From positions 1 through 26,474 of the forward strand of contig JBKPPO010000049.1 in assembly GCA_046733635.1 (NCBI GenBank): 26,474 bases of DNA. The letters are read 5' to 3'. Below, in pieces: positions 15,802 through 23,412 of this stretch (position 1 is the first letter of the stretch; every line of letters begins with the position of its first letter). The translations under genes and the position numbers were made by a program. Origin of the DNA: CADEED01 sp046733635 (GTDB lineage Bacteria > Pseudomonadota > Gammaproteobacteria > Steroidobacterales > Steroidobacteraceae). Below the pieces are notes generated by a model. That model was not told where the DNA came from, ran no database searches, and was given only the letters and a program-made list of their open reading frames with translations.

Positions 15802-18132
15802 TCAGCCGAAGCTGCCGGCCCTCAACATGACGCGCCGGCCGGAGGCCACGCGAACGCGCTTGAGCTTGTCGCCGAGACGCAGGCGCGCTTCGCCGCCCGG
15901 CGTGCCGCGCAATGTCAGCTCGTGCAGCTTTCCATCGCGCCAGGACAGGTCCAGCGTGAAGCCGCCGCGCGTCCGCAAGCCTTTCATCGAGCCTGTCGGC
16001 CAGGCTCGGGGAAGCGCCGGCAGCAGGTCGATCTCGCCATCGATGCACTGGACGAGCATCTCCGCGATGCCGCTGGCGCCGCCGAAGTTGCCGTCGATCT
16101 GGAACGGCGGATGAGCGTCGAACATGTTGGGATAGGTGCGCGACGGATCCAGCAACAGCTTGATCACGCCATGTGTGTGCTCCGCCTCACGCAAGCGTGC
16201 CCAGAGATTGATGCGCCACGCGATGGCCCAGCCGGTGGATAGATCCCCACGCAACTCCAGCGACTTGCGGACCGCCGCCGCCAGTTCGGGCGTGCGGCGT
16301 ACATTGATCTGATCGCTGGGATACAGCGCATATAAATGAGAGACGTGGCGGTGGTCGGGTTCGGGCGCCTCCATGTCCCAGTCCTCCAGCCATTCCTGGA
16401 GCTGCCCCGCCTTGCCGATGCGATCGGGCGGTAGTTTGGCGCGCGTGGCGGCGCACTGCGCACGGAACTCCGCGTCGAGGCCCAGGATCTCCGCAGCCGC
16501 GATGCAATTGCGGAACAGGTCCCGCAGGATCTGGCTGTCCATGGCCGGCCCCGCGCAGATCGCGGCGCCATGCGGGTGCAGGTTCTCCGGCGACATCGAT
16601 GGGTTCGTCACGAGGAATTTGCCGGAAGGGTCCGGCACCAGGGTGTCGAGGAAGAATTCAGCCGCGCCCTTCATGACGGGATAGACGTCCGCCAGGTAGG
16701 CGCGATCGCGGCCGTAGTCATAGTGATCCCAGAGATGCTGGCAGAGCCACGCGCCCCCCGTGGGCCACATGCCGTACCGCGCGGCGTCGATCGGCGCGGT
16801 GGCGCGCCACAGGTCCGTGTTGTGATGCGCCACCCAGCCTCGCGCTCCATAGTTCACGCGGGCCGTGCGCGCTCCCGAGACCGCGAGCTCTTTCACCATC
16901 GCGACCAGCGGCTGCACGAACTCGGCGAGGTTGCCCGGCTCCGCAGGCCAGTAGTTCATCTCCGTGTTGATGTTAATCGTGTACTTCGAACCCCAGGGCG
17001 CGGAGAGCTTGTCGTTCCACAATCCCTGCAGGTTTGCAGGCTGCGTTCCCGGGCGCGAACACGAGATCAGCAGGTAGCGCGCGTACTGGAAGTACAGCGC
17101 GGCGAGCTGCGGATCGTCGTTCTTCTGCGAGTCCCGGATGCGCTGGTCGGTGGGCAGGTCCGCGGCTGGCGTGCGGCCGAGATCCAGCGCCACACGCCGG
17201 AACGGCGCGCGATGCGCGGCCAGGTGTGCATCCAACAGGCTTTCGTATGGCTTTGCCGCCGCCGTGGAGAGGCGCGCACGATTCGCCGCCGAAGGATCGC
17301 CGCTCACGTCGTCGTACCGCCGGAAGTTCGTGGCCATCGCCACGAGCAGCAACGCCGAATCCGCGCCTTCGACGACGATCTCGCCATCGCGCGCGCGCAT
17401 CGCGCCGCCTTGCGGGATCACTCGCACGCACGCCTCGTAATTCATTCGCGCGGGAATGCCGTGTTGCGAGGTGTTGGCGCCCCTCAGCACCAGCGTATCG
17501 CCCGAGGAACTGGCGGCGCCGGGCATGGGCGTCTCGAAGGACGCCTGGAATGTGAGCGCGCCGGGACGATCGGCGCTGAGCCGCATGACGATCACCTGAT
17601 CCGCGGGCGAGGCAAAAGTCTCACGCGTGAGGGTCACGCCGTCCTGCGTGTACCGCACCTTGGAGAGTGCGGCGTCGAGATCGAGCTCGCGGCGGTAATC
17701 AGACGCCAGCGAGGAAGCGCCGAAGGTCAGGATGAGATCGCCCACCGTCTGGTACGAGGGCATCCGCATGGGGCGGCCCATCATCTTCTCGTGCGCGAGT
17801 TCCTGGGCCTCCACGTATTTGCCGGCATTGATGAGCTCGCGCACCCTGGGCAAAGCCGATAGCGCGTCCGCGCTCGACGGGTCATAGGGACCCCCTGCGT
17901 ACAGCGTGTCTTCATTGAGCTGCAGACGCTCGCGTCCCACGCCGCCGAAGATCATCGCGCCGAGGCGGCCATTCCCGATGGGCAGCGCCTCCGTCCAGGT
18001 CTCCGCCGCTTTCGTGTACCAGAGCCGCAGATCGTGCGCGGCCGCCTCGGCCGCGAACACGAGAGATGATTTGCCCGCGGCCACCGCGCCGAGCGCCAGT
18101 CCGCCTTGTAATGCCGATCTGCGTGTAACCAT
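15802..18132 (-). CDS. Glycoside hydrolase family 95, alpha-L-fucosidase type
   Basis: A 776-residue exported enzyme with a twin-arginine signal (TRRSALQGGLALGA), so probably folded in the cytoplasm and moved to the periplasm by Tat. The N-terminal domain opens with LWYTKAAETWTEALPIGNG and LQLNEDTLYAGGP, the GH95 signature. Catalytic positions known from Bifidobacterium AfcA are present: general acid E516 in SPEN, the activating pair N387/N389 in ININTEMNYW, and D680 in FQIDGNFGG. Family members release terminal alpha-1,2-L-fucose or alpha-L-galactose, for example from xyloglucan or pectin; which sugar is preferred cannot be told here. Length is typical. It is divergent from the IclR gene across an 89-base region with a 13-bp inverted repeat, so the two may be co-regulated. 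Confidence 0.93.
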   Translation of the reverse strand: MVTRRSALQGGLALGAVAAGKSSLVFAAEAAAHDLRLWYTKAAETWTEALPIGNGRLGAMIFGGVGRERLQLNEDTLYAGGPYDPSSADALSALPRVRELINAGKYVEAQELAHEKMMGRPMRMPSYQTVGDLILTFGASSLASDYRRELDLDAALSKVRYTQDGVTLTRETFASPADQVIVMRLSADRPGALTFQASFETPMPGAASSSGDTLVLRGANTSQHGIPARMNYEACVRVIPQGGAMRARDGEIVVEGADSALLLVAMATNFRRYDDVSGDPSAANRARLSTAAAKPYESLLDAHLAAHRAPFRRVALDLGRTPAADLPTDQRIRDSQKNDDPQLAALYFQYARYLLISCSRPGTQPANLQGLWNDKLSAPWGSKYTININTEMNYWPAEPGNLAEFVQPLVAMVKELAVSGARTARVNYGARGWVAHHNTDLWRATAPIDAARYGMWPTGGAWLCQHLWDHYDYGRDRAYLADVYPVMKGAAEFFLDTLVPDPSGKFLVTNPSMSPENLHPHGAAICAGPAMDSQILRDLFRNCIAAAEILGLDAEFRAQCAATRAKLPPDRIGKAGQLQEWLEDWDMEAPEPDHRHVSHLYALYPSDQINVRRTPELAAAVRKSLELRGDLSTGWAIAWRINLWARLREAEHTHGVIKLLLDPSRTYPNMFDAHPPFQIDGNFGGASGIAEMLVQCIDGEIDLLPALPRAWPTGSMKGLRTRGGFTLDLSWRDGKLHELTLRGTPGGEARLRLGDKLKRVRVASGRRVMLRAGSFG

Positions 18133-18170
18133 GTGCCGCGGCAGCGCCGCCCCCCCGTTCGTTGAGCGAG

Positions 18171-18201
18171 TTCTCTAATGAACAGTCAGTTCATTAGAGA
18201 A
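18171..18201. promoter_or_regulatory. Perfect 13-bp inverted repeat, probable IclR operator
   Basis: TTCTCTAATGAAC (18171-18183) and GTTCATTAGAGAA (18189-18201) are exact inverted copies separated by AGTCA. The site lies 21 bases before the IclR start and 38 bases before the GH95 start on the other strand. IclR proteins bind such palindromes and often repress their own gene. The assignment to this regulator is inference from position. Confidence 0.7.
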
Positions 18202-18221
18202 TCCGCGCTAAAGTAGGAGCC

Positions 18222-18995
18222 ATGGCTCGCACCGTCAAGAAGCCGCGTTATCGCGCGCCCGCCCTGGAGAAGGGCATCGCCATTCTCGAGCTGCTGGCCG
18301 ACGCGCGTCAGCCGCTGACGGTCGGCGACATCGCGGGGTCGATGCAACGATCCCGCGCCGAGATCTATCGCATGCTCGTGGTCCTGGAGTCTCTGCAATA
18401 CCTGCATCGCACCGAGGACGGCAGTTACGATTTGTCCGGGCGCATGTTCGACGTGGCGAGCCGTCACGCGCCGCGCCGGCACGTGGTGGCGGCCGCTCGC
18501 GCCGCGATGCAGGAGCTCGCGGAGAAATCGCAGCAGTCCTGCCATCTCATGGTGAACAGCCGGGAGCACATGGTCTGCGTCGCGCGCGAGGAGAGCCCGG
18601 CCGCGATCGGCTTCGCGGTGCAGGTGGGATTCCGCCCCACGCTGCTGCAGTCGACTTCCGGCCGCGTGTATTTCGCGTTCCTGGGTGAACCGCGCCAGGA
18701 AAGGTTGTTGGGACGGCTGCGCGCGGGCCGACACGGCGCCGCCGCGTTGCGCGAGCTGCGCGCCAGTGCCGCCCGCATCCGCCGGCAAGGGTACGCGGCC
18801 GAGCCCAGCCACCTAACAACCGGCATCGAAGACCTGTCGGCGCCCGTGTTCGCGCCGGACGGCGAACCCGCCGCCTGCCTGACCATCCCCTTCGTGTCGC
18901 ATCGGCTTTTTCCGGTGACGCGGCGCCAGGCGTTGCGGTTGCTGCTGGAGGCTGCGGAACACATCACCGGCGGCCTTCGCACGGGCAGCCGCTGA
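18222..18995 (+). CDS. IclR family transcriptional regulator
   Basis: A 257-residue DNA-binding regulator. Residues about 14-70 form the winged helix-turn-helix (ALEKGIAILELLAD...VGDIAGSMQRSRAEIYRMLVVLE), and residues about 85-250 the GAF-like effector domain that binds small metabolites. Family members usually control nearby catabolic genes and their own promoter. Possible targets are the dienelactone hydrolase operon downstream, the divergent GH95 gene, or the homogentisate operon, since HmgR of Pseudomonas is also an IclR protein. AGGAG lies only two bases before the ATG, unusually close. A TAAAGT -10-like box (18209-18214) would start transcription at the ATG, so the message may be leaderless. 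The perfect inverted repeat just upstream suggests autoregulation. Confidence 0.9.
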   Translation: MARTVKKPRYRAPALEKGIAILELLADARQPLTVGDIAGSMQRSRAEIYRMLVVLESLQYLHRTEDGSYDLSGRMFDVASRHAPRRHVVAAARAAMQELAEKSQQSCHLMVNSREHMVCVAREESPAAIGFAVQVGFRPTLLQSTSGRVYFAFLGEPRQERLLGRLRAGRHGAAALRELRASAARIRRQGYAAEPSHLTTGIEDLSAPVFAPDGEPAACLTIPFVSHRLFPVTRRQALRLLLEAAEHITGGLRTGSR

Positions 18996-19061
18996 GACGG
19001 CCTACATCGCCTTGCTCCCTTCGGGGGAGGAGCCGGACCCGGCGCGGTGGCACAATGTGTC

Positions 19062-19751
19062 ATGGGTGAATTCACCACACTGATGGCCCGCGACGGCCAC
19101 GAATTCAACGCATGGCTGTCCGCCCCGTCGAAGGAGAAAGGCGGCGCGAAGAGCGCGAAAGGCGCCATCCTGATCGCGCAGGAAATCTTCGGCGTGAATC
19201 GCCACATCCGCCGCGTCGCCGATGACTATGCCGCGCAGGGCTACGTGACGATCGCGCCCTGCCTCTACGACCGCGTGCGCCGTGGCATCGAGCTGGGATA
19301 TTCGGAGAAGGAGATCCAGGAAGGACGCGGCTACCGGCTGCAGATCCCGAAGGAGAGGGCGATGCTGGACCTGACCGCGTCGCTCAACGTGGTCAAACAC
19401 GCCGGCCGCGTCGCGGTGGTCGGGTTCTGCTGGGGCGGCACACTGGCCTACATCGCGGCCTGCGAGCTGCCCATCGCCTGCGCGGTCTCGTACTACGGCG
19501 GACAGATCAAGGATCATCTCGACAAATCGCCGCGTCGGCCGGTCCTGTACCACTTCGGCGAAAGGGATCCCCATATACCGGCGAGCGACGTGGAACGGAT
19601 CCGCGCCGCCGACCCGCAAGGCATCTTCCACTGGTACCCGGCGGATCATGGTTTCAATTGCGAAGACCGCAATACGTACGACCCCGCGAGCGCCGCGCTC
19701 GCGCGCGAACGTTCGCTGGCCTTCATCGACGAGAGGTTCGCGAGCAAATGA
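19062..19751 (+). CDS. Dienelactone hydrolase family protein
   Basis: A 229-residue cytoplasmic alpha/beta-hydrolase with the dienelactone hydrolase triad: C123 (GFCWGG), D169 (ERDPHIP) and H196 (ADHGFN). The family opens dienelactone to maleylacetate in chloroaromatic breakdown, though many members act on other esters and lactones. The ATG at 19062 fits homologues, which start MGEF-x-L; an in-frame GTG at 19047 would add five residues. The GGAGGAG at 19026-19032 is rather distant from either start and partly buried in a small CTCCC/GGGAG hairpin (19015-19029). The stop overlaps the next ATG by four bases (ATGA), so it is translationally coupled to the aldehyde dehydrogenase. It follows the IclR gene by 66 bases. 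Confidence 0.88.
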   Translation: MGEFTTLMARDGHEFNAWLSAPSKEKGGAKSAKGAILIAQEIFGVNRHIRRVADDYAAQGYVTIAPCLYDRVRRGIELGYSEKEIQEGRGYRLQIPKERAMLDLTASLNVVKHAGRVAVVGFCWGGTLAYIAACELPIACAVSYYGGQIKDHLDKSPRRPVLYHFGERDPHIPASDVERIRAADPQGIFHWYPADHGFNCEDRNTYDPASAALARERSLAFIDERFASK

Positions 19752-21202
19752 TCAAGCTGAAGGATTCTTCGCTCTGGAAGGAACAGGGCTACATCGACGG
19801 CGCGTGGACGCCCGCGGACTCCGGCCAAACTACCGGCATCCGCAATCCGGCCAATGGCGAAGCGCTCGGCAGCGTGCCCGAAATGGGCGCGGCCGAGACG
19901 CGCCGGGCCATCGACGCCGCCCAGAACGCACTGCCTGCGTGGTCGAAGAAGACCGCGGGCGAACGTGCACGCCTCATGCGCAAGTGGTTCGATCTCATGC
20001 TCGCCAACCAGGAAGACCTGGCGGTGATCATGACGGCCGAGCAGGGCAAACCGCTCTCAGAGTCGAAAGGCGAGATCGCCTACGCGGCCTCGTTCATCGA
20101 ATGGTTCGCCGAAGAAGCCAAGCGCGTCTATGGCGACATCATCCCGGGACACCAGGCTGACAAACGCATCATGGTGCTGCGGCAGCCGATCGGCGTCGTC
20201 GCTGCCATCACGCCGTGGAATTTTCCGGCGGCGATGATCACGCGCAAGGCGGGTCCGGCCATCGCCGCCGGCTGCCCCATCGTCATCAAGCCCGCGCCGC
20301 AGACGCCCTACTCCGCGCTCGCAATGGCCGAGCTCGCGCACCGCGCCGGCATTCCGCCGGGTGTATTCAATGTCGTCACGGGCGACGCGGTCGCGATCGG
20401 CGGGGAGTTCACGAGCAACCCCAAGGTGCGCAAGCTCTCGTTCACGGGCTCCACGCCCGTGGGCAAACTACTCATGAAGCAGTGCTCGGGCACGCTCAAG
20501 AAGGTGGCGCTGGAACTCGGGGGCAACGCGCCCTTCCTCGTGCTCGACGACGCGGACCTGGACGCGGCCGTGGCGGGCGCCATCGCGAGCAAGTACCGCA
20601 ACACCGGCCAGACCTGCGTCTGCGCCAATCGCTTCATCGTGCAGTCGAAGGTCTACGACGCCTTCGCCGCCAAGCTTGCCGAGGCCGTGAAGAAGCTGCG
20701 CGTGGGAGACGGGCTCAAGGGCGAGACCGATCAGGGTCCGCTCATCGACGCGAAGGCGCTGGCGAAAGTGGAAAAGCACATCGCCGACGCGCAATCCAAG
20801 GGCGCGAAGGTGGTCACCGGCGGCAAACGTCATGCGCTGGGCGGAACCTTCTACGAACCCACGGTGCTCACCGGTGTGTCGAAGGACATGATCCTCGCAG
20901 GCGAGGAGACTTTCGGTCCGGTGGCGCCGCTGTTCCGCGTGGACACCGACGAGGAGGCCATCGCGCTCGCGAATGACACCGAGTTCGGTCTCGCGGCCTA
21001 TCTGTACACGCGCGACCTCGCGCGATCCTGGCGTGTGACCGAGGGCCTCGAGACCGGCATCGTGGGCATCAACACCGGGATCATCTCCACGGAAGTGGCG
21101 CCGTTCGGCGGCGTGAAGGAGAGCGGCATCGGCCGCGAAGGATCGAAGTACGGCATCCTCGAGTTCACGGAGCTCAAGTACGTGTGCGTGGGCGGCATCT
21201 GA
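19748..21202 (+). CDS. gabD: NAD(P)-dependent succinate-semialdehyde dehydrogenase
   Basis: A 484-residue aldehyde dehydrogenase of the GabD subgroup. It oxidises succinate semialdehyde (or a similar short semialdehyde) to the acid with NAD(P)+ in the cytoplasm. It has the catalytic C290 in NTGQTCVCANR, general base E256 in LELGGNAP, the TPWNFPAAMI cofactor motif and ETFGPVAPLFR near the end. The start overlaps the upstream stop as ATGA. Length is normal. GabD usually belongs to GABA breakdown, but no gabT or gabP is nearby. The coupling to a dienelactone hydrolase suggests a semialdehyde from ring or lactone degradation instead; that is inference and other substrates are possible. Confidence 0.9.
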   Translation: MIKLKDSSLWKEQGYIDGAWTPADSGQTTGIRNPANGEALGSVPEMGAAETRRAIDAAQNALPAWSKKTAGERARLMRKWFDLMLANQEDLAVIMTAEQGKPLSESKGEIAYAASFIEWFAEEAKRVYGDIIPGHQADKRIMVLRQPIGVVAAITPWNFPAAMITRKAGPAIAAGCPIVIKPAPQTPYSALAMAELAHRAGIPPGVFNVVTGDAVAIGGEFTSNPKVRKLSFTGSTPVGKLLMKQCSGTLKKVALELGGNAPFLVLDDADLDAAVAGAIASKYRNTGQTCVCANRFIVQSKVYDAFAAKLAEAVKKLRVGDGLKGETDQGPLIDAKALAKVEKHIADAQSKGAKVVTGGKRHALGGTFYEPTVLTGVSKDMILAGEETFGPVAPLFRVDTDEEAIALANDTEFGLAAYLYTRDLARSWRVTEGLETGIVGINTGIISTEVAPFGGVKESGIGREGSKYGILEFTELKYVCVGGI

Positions 21203-21213
21203 CAAATCGCACA

Positions 21214-21242
21214 TAGGCAGCGTGATGGCGGATGCGTAGACT
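21214..21242 (+). promoter_or_regulatory. Possible internal promoter before the VOC gene
   Basis: TAGGCA (21214-21219) and TAGACT (21237-21242), each four of six consensus bases, are 17 bases apart. Nine bases separate the -10 box from the GTG start, and no ribosome binding site is visible. A very short leader would result. The gene may instead be read from the upstream operon. Confidence 0.35.
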
Positions 21243-21251
21243 CGCGCGCCA

Positions 21252-21971
21252 GTGCTAGGAAAGTTTCACGAAATCAGCATCGAGACGGCGGACATCGCCG
21301 GATCGGTGGCCTTCTACGAAAAGCTCGGCTTCAGCCAGTGCGGCACCACGGACACGTGGCCGCATCCCTACGGCGTGCTGACGGATGGCCGTCTCTACAT
21401 CGGCCTGCACCAGTTCAAGTTCCCCTCGCCCGTGGTCACGTACGTGCATCCAGGCGTGGCTCAATACGCGCACGCCATCGAGAAGCTCGGCGTGGAGATC
21501 GCGTGGAAGCGTGTGGCCGATGATGCGTTCAACGAACTCGGATTCCTGGACCCGTCCGGCCAGCCCGTGCGCGTGCAGGAGGCACCCACGCATTTCGCGG
21601 GTGATGCCGAGCCCGACGGCGGTTCGCTGTGCGGCGACTTCGCGGAATACAGCATGGCCTCGGCGGATTTCGACGCCATGCGCGAGTTCTGGGAGCCGCT
21701 CGGCTTCGTCGCGCTGGGTGAATCCGACGAACCCTACCTGCGCATGTCCATGACCAGCGATCACGTGGACCTGGCCGTGCACCGGCCGCGTACGCTGGAT
21801 CAGCCGATGCTCGTGTTCACCGCGCCAGACATGGGCGAACGCATCGAGCGGCTGCGCTCGCTCGGCATCGACTTCGCGGAGGATCTGCCGCGTGGACTCG
21901 ATCCGCGCCATAGCGCCTTGCTGCGCGCGCCCGAAGGCACGGCGCTGCTGTTGATCACGCCGGTCGATTGA
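21252..21971 (+). CDS. VOC (glyoxalase/dioxygenase superfamily) protein, two modules
   Basis: A 239-residue protein starting at GTG with two consecutive beta-alpha-beta-beta-beta modules (about 1-115 and 128-239). The first begins KFHEISIETADIAGSVAFYEKLGF, the typical VOC opening, and the second repeats it as AEYSMASADFDAMREFWEPLGF. VOC proteins include glyoxalase I, extradiol dioxygenases and binding or resistance proteins; they bind a metal or small ligand between modules. The usual His/Glu ligand set is not clear here, so no reaction is assigned. It follows gabD by 49 bases on the same strand and probably belongs to the same catabolic unit. Its 3' end overlaps the MFS gene by 17 bases tail to tail. 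Confidence 0.8.
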   Translation: MLGKFHEISIETADIAGSVAFYEKLGFSQCGTTDTWPHPYGVLTDGRLYIGLHQFKFPSPVVTYVHPGVAQYAHAIEKLGVEIAWKRVADDAFNELGFLDPSGQPVRVQEAPTHFAGDAEPDGGSLCGDFAEYSMASADFDAMREFWEPLGFVALGESDEPYLRMSMTSDHVDLAVHRPRTLDQPMLVFTAPDMGERIERLRSLGIDFAEDLPRGLDPRHSALLRAPEGTALLLITPVD

Positions 21972-23271
21972 CCTCGCCGCGGCGGACCAGCCGCAGCCCG
22001 AAGAGGAAGATCGCGAAATTCACCACCGCCAGCAGGAAGAAGGGCCCACCCTTCGATACCGCATCGTAGAGCCATCCGCCCACGCCGTTCGTGAACAGGA
22101 TGGCCGCCGAGGCGCAGATGCCCGCGAGGCCGAACACGGCGCCACGCGAGTTCCTTGGCGCCTCCTGACCGATCAGTGTGTGGCCGGCCAGGATGGCCGC
22201 GATCTGCCCCACACCGAGCAGCACGGCGACGATCATCATGAGCAGACCCTGCGTGGGATCGTCGATGAAGCCGCAGAGCAGATAGGCCACCGCCGCCAGC
22301 GCCACCGAGCCCAGTCCCACGCGCAGGCGATCCAGACGATCCAGGAACACGCCGACGACCAACGCCGTCAGGAGGCCTGCGGCCATTGCGGCCACGAACG
22401 GGAGGCGCGCTCGCTGCGCGGCCTCGGCCATGGTCAGGCCCTGCTCGTGCCAGGCCTGCTGCAGCCGGAGCGTGAGGAAGGTGCCGAGCACCACGCGATC
22501 GCCGAAGCTGCCGAACTGCAGTAGATAGGCGAACCAGATGCGCCGGTTGGCGCGGGCGGCAGCCAGGCCCTCCGCCAGGATCCGGCGCAACGGCAGCGCG
22601 GGCGCGGATTCGCTGGGGGTTCCCTGGCGCAGCCCCAGGAACACCACGACGGCCGAGAACGCGCACAACGCGGCCGCGGTCCACAGCGTGATCGCGCCGG
22701 CCTGCAGTTCCATGTAGCCCGAGTCCTGCAGCCACTTGGGCAGGCGCCCCAGGATCAGCACCAGTAGCGCGGCGCCGAGGCCCTGGAAGAACCCGGCGGC
22801 GCCGACCATGCGGCCGCGCGCGGATTCCGCAGGTGTGTCGGCGAGCACGGTGGCCAGCATGGTGCCTACGGCCGCGACCCCCACCGAGAAGAACAGCGAG
22901 CAGCCGAGGAGTTGCGGCACGCTCCGGGCCATGGGGTACACGATCAGCGCCGCCGCCATCCACAGGAGGCCCGAGGCGTACACCGCGCGGCGGCCGATCT
23001 TGTCGGCGAGCGCGCCGAACGGCGCCACCAGCGCGAGCGCGACGAGTTCGTTGGCGAAGTTCAACGCCGAAACCGTTCGGCCCTGCAGGCGCTCGGGCAG
23101 GCCGAGGTTCACGTTGAGCAGCCAGGCCTGGAAGAAGCTCACGAACGCGAACAGGCCGACGCTGATGAACGCCGCGTATAGATAGATCAGCGCGTGGCGC
23201 GGCCGATATCCCGGGGCCAACTGGATGCCGGCCAAGTGATGGGGCGAGCCGGATGCGGAGAGATCGTTCAC
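21955..23271 (-). CDS. MFS transporter
   Basis: A 438-residue inner-membrane protein with about 12 hydrophobic helices in two halves joined by a cytoplasmic loop near residues 215-235. The loop between helices 2 and 3 has the MFS motif A variant GALADKIGRRAVY. MFS proteins move small solutes with a proton or other gradient. The substrate cannot be told from sequence; its position next to the VOC and dehydrogenase genes would suit a carboxylate or aromatic acid, but this is a guess. The start is GTG without an obvious ribosome binding site; a nearby ATG at 23284 is out of frame. It is divergent from the S46 peptidase gene. Confidence 0.87.
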   Translation of the reverse strand: MNDLSASGSPHHLAGIQLAPGYRPRHALIYLYAAFISVGLFAFVSFFQAWLLNVNLGLPERLQGRTVSALNFANELVALALVAPFGALADKIGRRAVYASGLLWMAAALIVYPMARSVPQLLGCSLFFSVGVAAVGTMLATVLADTPAESARGRMVGAAGFFQGLGAALLVLILGRLPKWLQDSGYMELQAGAITLWTAAALCAFSAVVVFLGLRQGTPSESAPALPLRRILAEGLAAARANRRIWFAYLLQFGSFGDRVVLGTFLTLRLQQAWHEQGLTMAEAAQRARLPFVAAMAAGLLTALVVGVFLDRLDRLRVGLGSVALAAVAYLLCGFIDDPTQGLLMMIVAVLLGVGQIAAILAGHTLIGQEAPRNSRGAVFGLAGICASAAILFTNGVGGWLYDAVSKGGPFFLLAVVNFAIFLFGLRLVRRGEVNRPA

Positions 23272-23358
23272 CGCGCGGAATCATGCCACGGACCCACGGG
23301 CGCGCTGAACCGAAGCCGGGCCGCGTCATGACGGTGGTCGGCCGTGCCTGAATGTGGG

Positions 23359-23364
23359 GATAAT
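23359..23364 (+). promoter_or_regulatory. -10 box of the S46 peptidase gene
   Basis: GATAAT matches five of six -10 bases. The -35 region is poor (TGGTCG at 18 bases). The leader would be about 42 bases and carries GGAG eight bases before the ATG at 23413. Confidence 0.4.
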
Positions 23365-23412
23365 CCGGCCACGACCGCCACCGGCGGCAAGAAAATCACT
23401 GGAGTCAATTTC

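Noticed and set aside
6730..18820. CCTAACAAC found three times (6730, 9895, 18812) on the plus strand
   Set aside because: Unusual for AT content in this genome and unrelated to reading frame, but three copies among many possible 9-mers do not make a convincing repeat; only a genome-wide count could tell whether it is an uptake or binding word.
19048..19061. TGGCAC before the dienelactone hydrolase, resembling a sigma-54 -24 element
   Set aside because: The required GC of the -12 element is absent at the correct spacing.
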